64,000 nucleotides of DNA from contig NZ_GG729934.1 of the NCBI RefSeq assembly GCF_000160135.1, positions 314,499-378,498 of the forward strand. Direction: 5' to 3'. This stretch comes from Oribacterium sp. oral taxon 078 str. F0262. Lineage in GTDB: Bacteria > Bacillota > Clostridia > Lachnospirales > Lachnospiraceae. The translations under genes were made by a program, and so were the position numbers. The notes beneath the pieces were generated by a model. The model was not told the origin of the DNA. It saw nothing but the letters and a program-made list of their open reading frames with translations, and made no database searches. Shown here in pieces: positions 43,441 to 51,277 of this stretch. The first letter of the stretch is position 1; the number at the start of each line of letters is the position of its first letter.

Positions 43441-44499
43441 CTAAAAAAGGCGCGAGCCCTCCGGGAGCCGGTATTTTTTCGGGAGGAAGGGAAGGAAGGA
43501 GCGCGGCGGACTCGCATAAAAGTTTTTTTCCGAGAGATAGGAAAGGCGCGAGTCCTCCGGGAGCTTCGGAAAATGGAGCTCACAGGCGTGAAGAAGCTGC
43601 GAGCGAAGCCCCGTCCTCTTTTGTAAAAGGCGGTTCAGATCCCGATCCCCATACTTCGGGTCCCCCAGGATCGGATGAGAGACGGAGGCAAGATGAGCGC
43701 GGATCTGATGCGTCTTTCCGCTGATGAGATGAACGAGGAGCACACTGAAGGAAATCTGTTCCCCGCTCTCCCCCGCGAAGAGCCTTCTATACTCGCTCTG
43801 CACCTCCTTCGCTCCACCGGACGCCTCTTCCTGAAGAAAGACTCTGTTTTTGTCCGGATCCTTCCGAAGGAAGCCCTCGATCCTTCCCCGCTCCGGGGTA
43901 TGGCCGCGGACTACCGCGAGGTAGTATTTCCCGATCGTTCTTTTCTTAAGGCAGAAAGAGAGCTCCTGAAGAGCCGGGAGCGTCTTTCCGAAGAGGAGAA
44001 GACCCGTGGTATTTCGATCCAGACGATTTGCGGCCCCGGGTCGAAAGCTTGCGAGCTGCTCTCTCCCGAGCTCCCCCTTTTCCATGAGATAGGAGAGGCA
44101 GAGCTCATTTACTGAGGGGAGGCCGCTCCCATCGGATTGTGAGAGAAGGCCCGCGGGCTTATTGAAAAGCAGAAGATTTTCATCCTCATAGACGATGCGG
44201 GATGAAAAAGCTTCCCCCTCCCACTCTGCCTTCGCCCTCCCCTCCTCTCTTTTCTTCTCTTCGGGAAGCGGGGTAAGCGGAGCGCAAAGCTTCTGAAAGC
44301 TCTCCTCCGAGAAGAAGAGCTTTAAAAGATCCCCCTCTTTGAGAAGCTCCTTCCCCGAGGCCTTTCTCCCGTTCAATGTAATATTTTTCTTTCGAAGCAT
44401 TTTATAGAGAAAGCCGTTCTCCGCCCGCCTCAAATATTTCCGAAGGAGCTTATCGAGCCGCTGTCCCGCCTCGTTTTCCCCGATCCTAAGCTCTCTCAA
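43441..44499 (-). CDS. RluA/RluD family pseudouridine synthase
   Basis: 352 residues. An N-terminal S4 RNA-binding domain (RLDKLLRKYLRRAENGFLYKMLRKKNITLNG) is followed by the catalytic domain with NRLDRNTTGLLLFGK near residue 165 (catalytic Asp) and GKTHQIRAHLASVSHPILGDPKYGD. Closest to the RluC type that modifies 23S rRNA; the exact uridine is not decidable. Overlaps the SDR gene by 4 bases. Confidence 0.9.
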   Translation of the reverse strand: MRELRIGENEAGQRLDKLLRKYLRRAENGFLYKMLRKKNITLNGRKASGKELLKEGDLLKLFFSEESFQKLCAPLTPLPEEKKREEGRAKAEWEGEAFSSRIVYEDENLLLFNKPAGLLSQSDGSGLPSVNELCLSYLMEKGELGREQLASFRPGAANRLDRNTTGLLLFGKTLPALQELSFCLKKRTIGKYYLAVVRGHTPERGRIEGFLRKDPDKNRVFLQEEASGGAKEVQSEYRRLFAGESGEQISFSVLLVHLISGKTHQIRAHLASVSHPILGDPKYGDRDLNRLLQKRTGLRSQLLHACELHFPKLPEDSRLSYLSEKNFYASPPRSFLPFLPKKYRLPEGSRLF

Positions 44500-45317
44500 G
44501 GATTCCTCCGCTTATTGGATAAGGTACGGTTCGAATCCATAGAGCCGGAAAGCCTCTGGATCTCCCTTAAGAGAAAGAAGAAAAAGCGGTGGGGGAGAAG
44601 CTTTGCAAGAAGCCGAAAAAGCTTCATGGAATATCCGTAAACAGAGCATTTCTTCCCGAGCACACTGTCCCTTAAGGCAAGGCGTGCCACCCTGTCCGGC
44701 CTTGCCATAAAAAGTATCTTATAGGCGGCTATGCTCTGTCCGTCTCTCTCTGCGACATCGAAAAATTCCGTCTTCACCGGCCCGGGACAGACCGCGCAGA
44801 CGCGGCAGCCGCTCCCCCGAAGCTCCTCATCCAGCGCCTCGGAGAAGCTGAGAACGTAGCTTTTCCCCGCGGCGTAGACCGAAAAGTCCGGCTGGGGCAG
44901 GAAGGCCGCAGCGGAGGCGAAATTGATGATTCTCGACTTTCCCGAAAGATATGGGATGGAAACACGGCAAAATGCGGTAAGCGAGCGAAGATTCAGATCG
45001 ATCATGGCAAGCTGCTCCGACAAAGACAGACGGGAAACCGCACCGATCTTGCCAAAGCCCGCCGCATTTACCAAAAAGACGATCTCTGCCCCGCTCTCCT
45101 CAAGAGCTCTCTCATAGGAAAGGAAAGAGGAGGGCTCCAGGAGATCCATGGAAAGGAGGCGGCACTTTTTCCGGAGCCGCCTCTCCAGAGAGAGGAGGCG
45201 CTCCCTCCGTCTCCCGATCAGCCAAAGCTCCTGAATATTCGGGATCCGCTGATCCAAAAGGAGGGCGAGCTCCCTCCCCATGCCGGAGCTTGCCCCGGTG
45301 ATCACCGCAATTTTCAT
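44496..45317 (-). CDS. Short-chain dehydrogenase/reductase
   Basis: 273 residues. Nucleotide motif TGASSGMGRELA (8-19), NAAG at about 88, and catalytic YAAGKSYV with Tyr and Lys (about 148-155). The Ser expected before it lies in NFASAAAFLP. A basic residue after the first strand (GRRRER) suggests NADP(H). The C-terminal part beyond 215 is hydrophobic and basic and may touch the membrane. Substrate unknown. Coupled to the pseudouridine synthase gene by ATGA overlap. Confidence 0.88.
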   Translation of the reverse strand: MKIAVITGASSGMGRELALLLDQRIPNIQELWLIGRRRERLLSLERRLRKKCRLLSMDLLEPSSFLSYERALEESGAEIVFLVNAAGFGKIGAVSRLSLSEQLAMIDLNLRSLTAFCRVSIPYLSGKSRIINFASAAAFLPQPDFSVYAAGKSYVLSFSEALDEELRGSGCRVCAVCPGPVKTEFFDVAERDGQSIAAYKILFMARPDRVARLALRDSVLGKKCSVYGYSMKLFRLLAKLLPHRFFFFLLREIQRLSGSMDSNRTLSNKRRNP

Positions 45318-45401
45318 CTTCTCTCTCCTTCCTCTGTCTTATATTGGCGGATATCAGGAAAAATCTTCTGTCCTCCCCTTTCCCTCCCGTTTTTCAAACG
45401 G

Positions 45402-45545
45402 CTAATCCGCGGTATCCAGATCCGGTGTGATTTCGATCCTGTAGTCCGGATAACGCGAGGAAATCTCGCGGTAGAGGATCGGGAGCGCCTTACCCGCTGT
45501 GATATCGAAGCTCAATACGGTATCGAGACGGATACGCTTTTCCAT
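45402..45545 (-). pseudogene. Probable C-terminal remnant of a cation diffusion facilitator
   Basis: 47 residues (MEKRIRLDTVLSFDITAGK then a segment ending RYPDYRIEITPDLDTAD). The phi-x-FD core and the terminal YPDYxIxIxxDxD pattern look like the cytoplasmic C-terminal domain of CDF metal exporters. No membrane domain precedes it; the frame upstream is short and unrelated, and a tRNA lies 155 bases away. It could also be a real small protein. Assignment is from memory of the family. Confidence 0.4.
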
Positions 45546-45699
45546 ACGGCTCCGTCTTCTCTTTCCTTTTTCACTAAGAGCATGAAGCGTTCCGAAGGCG
45601 CTGCCTTCTCTCCAAAAAGAAAATAACAAGATCCCCTGCTATGGAAAAAGCAAGGACTCGGGCCCTTCCACTTAGGCCGATATCCTTGCTCTTTTCTCC

Positions 45700-45783
45700 T
45701 GCGGGAGATGGGACTTGAACCCACACGTCCTACCGGACACAAGATCCTTAGTCTTGCCTGTCTGCCAATTCCAGCACTCCCGC
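45700..45783 (-). tRNA. tRNA-Leu(AAG)
   Basis: The minus strand folds as a class II tRNA of 84 bases: acceptor GCGGGAG/CTCCCGC with discriminator A, D-arm with AATTGGCAGAC, anticodon stem CAAGA/TCTTG around loop CTAAGGA (anticodon AAG), long variable arm, and T-arm GTGGGTTCAAGTCCCAT. CCA is not encoded. A34 would need conversion to inosine by TadA to read CUC as well as CUU. Confidence 0.92.
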
Positions 45784-45858
45784 GCGACAGCTTGTATATT
45801 AGCACGCTGTCCGCGAAAGCGCAAGCTCTTTTATAAAAAAGATTTCGGCGCAGAATGT

Positions 45859-47340
45859 CTAGCTGTCACTTCCCTCAGTATGCTCTGCCTTCGGCTTCCG
45901 GCCTCTCCTTCTTTTCTTCGGCTCCGCTCCCTTTTCCTTATTCTCTTTGCTCTCTTCTCCGGTCTTTTTCTCCGACTTTTCGGAGGAGGACTCCGCGGAG
46001 GATGTCTCCTTCCCGCTCTTTGTGCCGACGCGTCCCCGACGTCCCGGCTTCTTTTCCTTCTCCGCTTCCTCTGGGGCAGGCTCATGGCTCACCGAGAGTG
46101 CCATGATCTCCTTCTCCTCCGATGCACTGTCCTCGTTCTGCTTCGCCTTTGGCTTCCGTCCCCGTCTCTTCGGAGCGGTCTTCTCTGTCTTCTCCGCCTT
46201 AGGAAGCTCTCCCCCGCTCTTTTTCTCTATGGCCTTTTCCGTTTGCTCTATCTCTTTCCCCGGCTCTACATCCCCTGCCTTTTTTCCATTCTCATTCTTC
46301 TCGATCTTCTCATCCTTCAGGGACTCCGCCTTTTTCTCCGTATTCCTCTTTCTTCCTCTTCTCGCGTGCCTTCCGTTCTTTCCCTCTGCGGCCGGCTTTT
46401 CGCTCTCTTCTCTCACCGGGGCCTTTTCGTCCCTCTCTGCCTCTGCCGCTCCCGCAGTTTTTTCCTCTTTCGGCTCTTCCCCGCCGATTTTTTGCATGGT
46501 GCGGGTCTTCGGATCATAGACAAAGCGCACCTGATTGGGGTTTAGCTTCGGGATCGCCCTCGAAATCTCTTCCTGCGCCCCTGCATGCTCTGTCTTGGAA
46601 AAATCCTCCTGGGCTCCCGAGGTCCTTCCCTCTTCCTGGAGCAAAGGCAGCATCTCGCTTTTCTCCTCCCCGAGAAGGGCCTGATCCAGTGACTGATCCA
46701 TAGAAGCGACAAGCTCGGCAATGACAGCATTCGCCGCGGCCTGTTCCGGGGTCTCCCTATGTGTGCTCTCCTTCTGATCCTTCAAAAGCGGATTGGGAAG
46801 GATCTCCACAGGATCTGTATTGCGGTTCAGGTCCTCGTTCCCTCTTCTCCTCCGGAAATTCCCCCGGCTCAGAGTAGGCCTTGTCGGGATCCGGTTCATG
46901 GTCTCAAAGGCATCCGTCAGTATCGCCTTCTGGTTTCTCTCCTTCGCGCTCCGGATCCTCGGGTCGTCATTGGCCACGGAGTGCAGAAAGCACTCTTCGA
47001 TCGTCTCCCCGAGGAGGATCTCCGCTCCGCGGAGGCTGTGCCAGAAATCGCGGACCGCCGCATATCCCTTGTCTTTTGAGACGATGCATATCTTCTCCCC
47101 CGTGTCCAAAAACATACCGGTTGTAGACGCAATATACATGTCCAGAGCATTGCTGTGCTGCTTCAAAAGCTTCACCATGCGCACGTTGACGTTCCGGTCC
47201 TTCAGATCATCGACCATGCCCCGTTTCACAGCGGAATTATCATCGCTGTAATAGACCACCACGGTATCCGTATCATTGAGGTATTCATAGCCCTCAAAGC
47301 CGCTCCCGTGCGTGTTTTCAAAATCCACTAAAATGATCAC
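45859..47340 (-). CDS. NYN/PIN-like domain protein with long charged tail
   Basis: 493 residues from a GTG start at 47340 preceded by GGAGAAAAAGA. Residues 1-130 form a PIN-like nuclease fold: ILVDFENTHGSGFEGY with early acidic residues, VYYSDDNSAV, NALDMYIAS and ICIVSKDKGYAAV provide the expected Asp cluster. Residues 150-493 are disordered, rich in Lys, Glu, Arg and Ala, with RGRKPKAK-like AT-hook-type repeats near the end (RRGRKPKAK, PKKRRRGRKPKA). This suggests a nucleic-acid-binding tail on an RNase-like head. The target is unknown. Confidence 0.75.
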   Translation of the reverse strand: MIILVDFENTHGSGFEGYEYLNDTDTVVVYYSDDNSAVKRGMVDDLKDRNVNVRMVKLLKQHSNALDMYIASTTGMFLDTGEKICIVSKDKGYAAVRDFWHSLRGAEILLGETIEECFLHSVANDDPRIRSAKERNQKAILTDAFETMNRIPTRPTLSRGNFRRRRGNEDLNRNTDPVEILPNPLLKDQKESTHRETPEQAAANAVIAELVASMDQSLDQALLGEEKSEMLPLLQEEGRTSGAQEDFSKTEHAGAQEEISRAIPKLNPNQVRFVYDPKTRTMQKIGGEEPKEEKTAGAAEAERDEKAPVREESEKPAAEGKNGRHARRGRKRNTEKKAESLKDEKIEKNENGKKAGDVEPGKEIEQTEKAIEKKSGGELPKAEKTEKTAPKRRGRKPKAKQNEDSASEEKEIMALSVSHEPAPEEAEKEKKPGRRGRVGTKSGKETSSAESSSEKSEKKTGEESKENKEKGAEPKKRRRGRKPKAEHTEGSDS

Positions 47341-47485
47341 TCTTTTTCTCCTTACCCTGCGCTTTGCAGTTTTTTCCCCTAGGATTATACATTATATTCT
47401 CCGCTTTTCCAATGACTTCTCTGAGATTCTCCAAATATCTCTTGCTTTTTAGAAGACGGAATGCTATACTTAGCGGGCTGTTTGA

Positions 47486-47569
47486 GACGAGGTGTGATAA
47501 TGGTAGTCGGCCAGCCTGGAAAGTTGGTGCCCGTTCTGCGGGTTGTGGGTTCAAGTCCCATCCTCGTCG
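47486..47569 (+). tRNA. tRNA-Ser(GGA)
   Basis: Plus strand class II tRNA of 84 bases: acceptor GACGAGG/CCTCGTC with discriminator G, a 3-bp D-stem (GAT/GTC), anticodon stem CCAGC/GTTGG with loop CTGGAAA (anticodon GGA), variable arm TGCCCGTTCTGCGGGTT, T-arm GTGGGTTCAAGTCCCAT. CCA is not encoded. The only clear plus-strand gene in the window. Confidence 0.9.
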
Positions 47570-47627
47570 CGAAAGGAAAAGAAAAGTCTCCGGGGAGATT
47601 CGGAGAAAGGACTTTTCCAAAAAGTTG

Positions 47628-47659
47628 AGGGCGCTGAGAAATCGGCGCCCCTGTTTTTA
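47628..47659 (+). terminator. Rho-independent terminator after tRNA-Ser
   Basis: GGGCGC (47629-47634), a 10-base loop, GCGCCC (47645-47650), then TGTTTTT. Correct position and strand to end the tRNA-Ser transcript. Confidence 0.75.
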
Positions 47660-47929
47660 TGCGCCCGGAGGCGCACGCTTCTAAGCGGTGAAAATCCAAA
47701 ATCCGGTCGGCAGTGGGAAGGATATCGCTGCTCGATGACAGTTTTTGTCCGCCCCTTGGCGATATATTTCAACAGTATATTTCCGTTCCGACTTTTCCAT
47801 CCGATTCCGCATAAAAGCAGGAAGGAGGCAATGCGGCCTCTGCTCCCGCCGCTCTCTCAGGCTCTCTCAGAAGAGTCCTCAGAAGACCGCCCGAACAAAA
47901 GGGCGGGCTGCACGCTGCCGCCGGAAGCG

Positions 47930-48967
47930 CTATTCCTTTTCCAAAAGCTTCCAGTAATAGGTCCCGTCCTGCATCCTCCGACTGACAAAGTTAATATCAT
48001 GGAGGTATTCCAGGATGCTGAAGGTCTTTGTGAGCGTCATCTTATAGAGAAAGAGGCCGGCCTCATCCTTCGGCGCTTCCCCCGCCTGATAGCAAAGCTC
48101 CATGAGGCGCCGGCAGCACATTTCCTCTTTTTGCTTTTCCAGACAGTCCTTCACCCGGCTCGTCTTCTCCAGATAGGCAAATACCGTCTTATCGACCTCC
48201 TCCGAGACATTCTCTATCCTGTTTCCGTGGGAGGGGAGAATCGTCCAGCCTCTGTGACAGCGCTTTTTTACATATTCCATAGAATCAAAGAAGGCCTGCA
48301 GGAGCCCCTCTCCGACATAGGTCGTCGCAACGATCGGGGAGACACCATGGATCAGCTGATCCGCCGTGAAGAAAAGCTTTTTCTCCTCCTCCATGAGTCC
48401 CAGCTGTCCGTAGGTATGTCCGCGGAGGGGGATGACGCGGAAGTGAAAATCTCCGTAGTCAAAGTGTTCCCCCGCCCTCGCTTTCTCATAGGGGAAGCCC
48501 GTGATCGCGAGGAACCAATCCTCATGCCGTTCGATCCTCTCGGAGACCTTCTGGAAGGCGGCCCAGATTTCGGGGCTCTGCTCCTCGGAGATTCCGGCAG
48601 AGCGAAGGACTCTTTCCTGCTCGGGAAGAGAGTTCTTTTCCGGACGATAACTCAGGCAGTCATAGGGATGACGCTCCTCCTCGGGATTCATGAAGATCCG
48701 CGCTCCCCTTTTCTGGAATTCAGAGGCGAGGCCGCAGTGGTCGTGATGCCGGTGCGTGAGAAAGATATCCAAGCGGTCCATGGGAATATGGAGAGTGTGA
48801 AGTCCCTCTTCCAGCATCCGGAAGCACTCCGGAAGGCGGAAACCCGTGTCGATCATGAGGCTCCTGTCCCCTGACGGGATCAAAAAGATGCTGATCTCTC
48901 TGACGCCGTGACTGTCGCTTCTGTCATGAAGACGAATCTCAAATACCCCCGGAAATACCTCTCTCAT
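47930..48967 (-). CDS. MBL-fold metallo-hydrolase (LACTB2-like)
   Basis: 345 residues, cytoplasmic. Metal motif THRHHDHCGLA (71-81), GHTYGQLGLM and FFTADQLIHG give the His/Asp ligands, and ILPSHGNRIENV the last His. A C-terminal winged-helix-like extension (about 255-345) is typical of LACTB2-type hydrolases, which are RNases or thioesterases in known cases. Substrate not known. Monocistronic. Confidence 0.85.
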   Translation of the reverse strand: MREVFPGVFEIRLHDRSDSHGVREISIFLIPSGDRSLMIDTGFRLPECFRMLEEGLHTLHIPMDRLDIFLTHRHHDHCGLASEFQKRGARIFMNPEEERHPYDCLSYRPEKNSLPEQERVLRSAGISEEQSPEIWAAFQKVSERIERHEDWFLAITGFPYEKARAGEHFDYGDFHFRVIPLRGHTYGQLGLMEEEKKLFFTADQLIHGVSPIVATTYVGEGLLQAFFDSMEYVKKRCHRGWTILPSHGNRIENVSEEVDKTVFAYLEKTSRVKDCLEKQKEEMCCRRLMELCYQAGEAPKDEAGLFLYKMTLTKTFSILEYLHDINFVSRRMQDGTYYWKLLEKE

Positions 48968-49108
48968 TATTTTTCCCCTCCTGACTTTGCACTACTATAT
49001 CCGAATCCCCCTTCCTTTTCAAGAAATTTCCCGGCAAATAGTGCCGAAAATATTTTGCTTTGTTTCACGATGCTCAGTCATGCCCCTCTCCCTCCGCGGA
49101 TTCATCAT

Positions 49109-49501
49109 TCATTCTGCTTCAAAATCAAAGCTCCCCTTATGTCGAGCCGCATAAAGATGAATAGAGATATCTCCTGATATCGGAATATCAAGTTCACTGC
49201 TTTGAATATCTGATCTTTCAAATATTATATTTTTCTTTTTGTCTTTCACTTCCATAGAAATACTTCCTTTATCCGTCTGAATTTTAATCCTTAATCTATT
49301 CGGCGCTGCTTTAAAATGTAGTGTGCGATCCATATTCCCGTCAAAATAAAAGTATGAAGCCTTCCATTGATTCAAAGACATGCTTTCAAAATACCAAATC
49401 CTCTTTGTACTTTGAAAGGAAAACGACCCTAAAATGATAAATATCCCAGCCATAAGCAGTAAGCCTAAAAAAGGCAAACCGTTTTTTGGAGTGAACTTCA
49501 T
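49109..49501 (-). CDS. Hypothetical membrane-anchored protein
   Basis: 130 residues, no family recognised. One N-terminal helix (residues 9-28) is followed by an extracytoplasmic beta-rich domain of about 100 residues (LRIKIQTDKGSISMEVKDKK, SELDIPISGDISIHLYAA). It lies 3 bases after the DUF2812 gene in the PadR operon. The base composition is much richer in A+T than the surroundings, so this module was probably acquired. Confidence 0.7.
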   Translation of the reverse strand: MKFTPKNGLPFLGLLLMAGIFIILGSFSFQSTKRIWYFESMSLNQWKASYFYFDGNMDRTLHFKAAPNRLRIKIQTDKGSISMEVKDKKKNIIFERSDIQSSELDIPISGDISIHLYAARHKGSFDFEAE

Positions 49502-49504
49502 GGA

Positions 49505-50104
49505 CTAATACTCCTTTATTCTTTCTTCACAGCTTATTTTGAAAATCATATATTGATAAAACAGCAGAGGAATTAAAAATACAGCCCCCATAGGAAATGC
49601 CATCCACGCCCTGTCAAAGAATCCAAGTAAGAAGAAAAAAGATGACAAAAACATATATGGTGTCTTCAGAGTTTTATAATAGGACTTTTTATCCGCCAAT
49701 GTGGAATATATCTCAAAGGGATTCCCATCATTTTCTTTTTCAACTATTAAGAGTTCCCTGTTAAACGTTGACCAGCTTGCAGAAATCCGGTTCCCCTTTC
49801 CTGCCCACGGCCGCCATTTAAATTTACCAATGCAGTAATCAAGATTCATATTTTTATAAATAGTTCTATATCCGAGATCATTTAGAAAATTGATATATTC
49901 TGAAATCTCAGAGCTTGACTTATTTGAAATAAATTCGATGCAATATAAGTAACGATTCGCATCGCAAGCATCAAATTCATAAAACAAAATTCCAGTATGC
50001 ACGAGACGATATCCTCGAGAAGACATTCGATTTAACCATTTCTCCTGTAAGCTCAACAGCCCTCCGAAAAACGAATGCAACGCTTCTTCATCGTCATCTC
50101 CCAA
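49505..50104 (-). CDS. DUF2812 family membrane protein
   Basis: 199 residues. An N-terminal DUF2812-type soluble region (EKWLNRMSSRGYRLVHTGILFYEF, then CIEFISN) is followed by two C-terminal helices (about 150-190). DUF2812 genes are usually paired with PadR-type regulators, as here; the role is unknown, perhaps sensing or countering membrane stress. Overlaps padR by 11 bases. Confidence 0.8.
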   Translation of the reverse strand: MGDDDEEALHSFFGGLLSLQEKWLNRMSSRGYRLVHTGILFYEFDACDANRYLYCIEFISNKSSSEISEYINFLNDLGYRTIYKNMNLDYCIGKFKWRPWAGKGNRISASWSTFNRELLIVEKENDGNPFEIYSTLADKKSYYKTLKTPYMFLSSFFFLLGFFDRAWMAFPMGAVFLIPLLFYQYMIFKISCEERIKEY

Positions 50105-50411
50105 GTATTTCTCCAGCTAAATACAGCAAACTCTCCAGCCTTTCCAATTCTCTCCGTGCAACTCTTCTTCCTTCGCCTGTGATTATGAATTCTCTTTTCC
50201 TTTCACTTTCCATAGCAAAGGGAGTAATCCATCCCTTCTTTTGTAAAGCATTCAATGCACCATATAGCGTTCCAGCGCCTAATATCAGCCTTCCATCGGT
50301 CTTTTCCTGAATGAACTGCATAATTGCATATCCATGTCTTGGGGTAAAAACCGAGAGAAGAATATAAAAGCTTACTTCTGTTAATGCTCCACCCTTTACG
50401 CTGTCTCTCAA
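50094..50411 (-). CDS. PadR family transcriptional regulator
   Basis: 105 residues from a TTG start at 50411 with AGAGGAATAAAG before it. Winged-helix motifs are YILLSVFTPRHGYAIMQFI and the family hallmark GTLYGALNALQKKGWI. First gene of a three-gene operon; it likely represses its own promoter until an unknown ligand binds. Confidence 0.9.
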   Translation of the reverse strand: MRDSVKGGALTEVSFYILLSVFTPRHGYAIMQFIQEKTDGRLILGAGTLYGALNALQKKGWITPFAMESERKREFIITGEGRRVARRELERLESLLYLAGEILGR

Positions 50412-50594
50412 CTTTATTCCTCTTTATCTTGGATTCCACTGATCCTGTCAATATAGTGGACGTATTCTTCTCAAAGACCATGCACTCTTGCTGCATGCCG
50501 CGATCAGAGTAGATCATGGATCCATGAAGCTTTAGATGGATTAAAACAGCGGCAAGATCAGTTAAATTCACGAATCATTTATTACGTTTACTGT

Positions 50595-50623
50595 ATTATA
50601 ATGCCTATGCATCACTGTGTCAA
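50595..50623 (-). promoter_or_regulatory. Perfect sigma-70 promoter with operator-like palindrome
   Basis: Minus strand TTGACA (50623-50618), exactly 17 bases, TATAAT (50600-50595). The spacer contains ATGC-N4-GCAT (50612-50601), a likely PadR-site half-pair. Initiation near 50588 gives a leader of about 177 bases to the padR start. A promoter this strong implies repression. Confidence 0.8.
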
Positions 50624-50638
50624 GAATACTCCGATCTC

Positions 50639-51277
50639 TCAGAGCACGGTCACGGCGAGGTAATAGGCTTCGGGATCGGCGCTGTCTTTCGATGGGGAGA
50701 GCTTTTGGAGGCTTATGGAGCGGGTCCTCCGGCTGCAAAGAATCCGCTTCCCCAGAAATTGAAATTCCGGAAGCTCTTCCTCTGTCAAAAAGCCGCTCCC
50801 TCTCGCTTTCAGATAGCTCTCCTTCAGTACCCAAAGCCTGCTGAAAAGCTCTTCGGGGCAGTCGGAGCTTCTGATCGAAAGAAGCTCCCTTTGGCTGCAC
50901 AGCTGCTCTTCCATTCCGGGCTCTGTCTCCCTCTGTATCCTCTCGATATCAAGCCCCACTCTCCCGGGGGAAAAGACGACGGCCGCATAGCGTCCGGAGT
51001 GGCTTATGTTAAAGTCCATACTTTCCCCGGGAATATAGGGCCTTCCCAGTCGGTCCCGGAAGATCCTGAGCCTTTCCGGAGGGATATCCTGTCTTTTTGA
51101 AAAATACTGCCGCACCATTTGCTCTGAAAAAGCGCTTCTCGCTCGGTCCTCTCTGCGTCGGTATCTTTTGATCCGAAGCCGGCTCTCCGGCGGGAGCTCG
51201 GAGAGGATTTCTGTCTCTTTTTCAAAAATCACTTCTTCAAGCCAAAGCTCCGAATCCCCCAATCTTTTAAAAAGCAC
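50639..51277 (-). CDS. 4'-phosphopantetheinyl transferase (Sfp type)
   Basis: 212 residues from a GTG start at 51277 that overlaps the NRPS stop by one base (TAGTG). Sfp motifs: FNISHSGRY (about 89-97), VGLDIERI (107-114, Mg-binding Asp and Glu) and LWVLKESYLKARGSGF (148-163, catalytic Glu/Lys). It would convert the three carrier proteins of the cluster to their holo form. Last gene of the biosynthetic operon. Confidence 0.93.
   Translation of the reverse strand: MLFKRLGDSELWLEEVIFEKETEILSELPPESRLRIKRYRRREDRARSAFSEQMVRQYFSKRQDIPPERLRIFRDRLGRPYIPGESMDFNISHSGRYAAVVFSPGRVGLDIERIQRETEPGMEEQLCSQRELLSIRSSDCPEELFSRLWVLKESYLKARGSGFLTEEELPEFQFLGKRILCSRRTRSISLQKLSPSKDSADPEAYYLAVTVL

Noticed and set aside
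50203-50571. 122-residue frame starting in the padR leader
   Set aside because: No ribosome binding site, overlaps padR in another frame, no family match.
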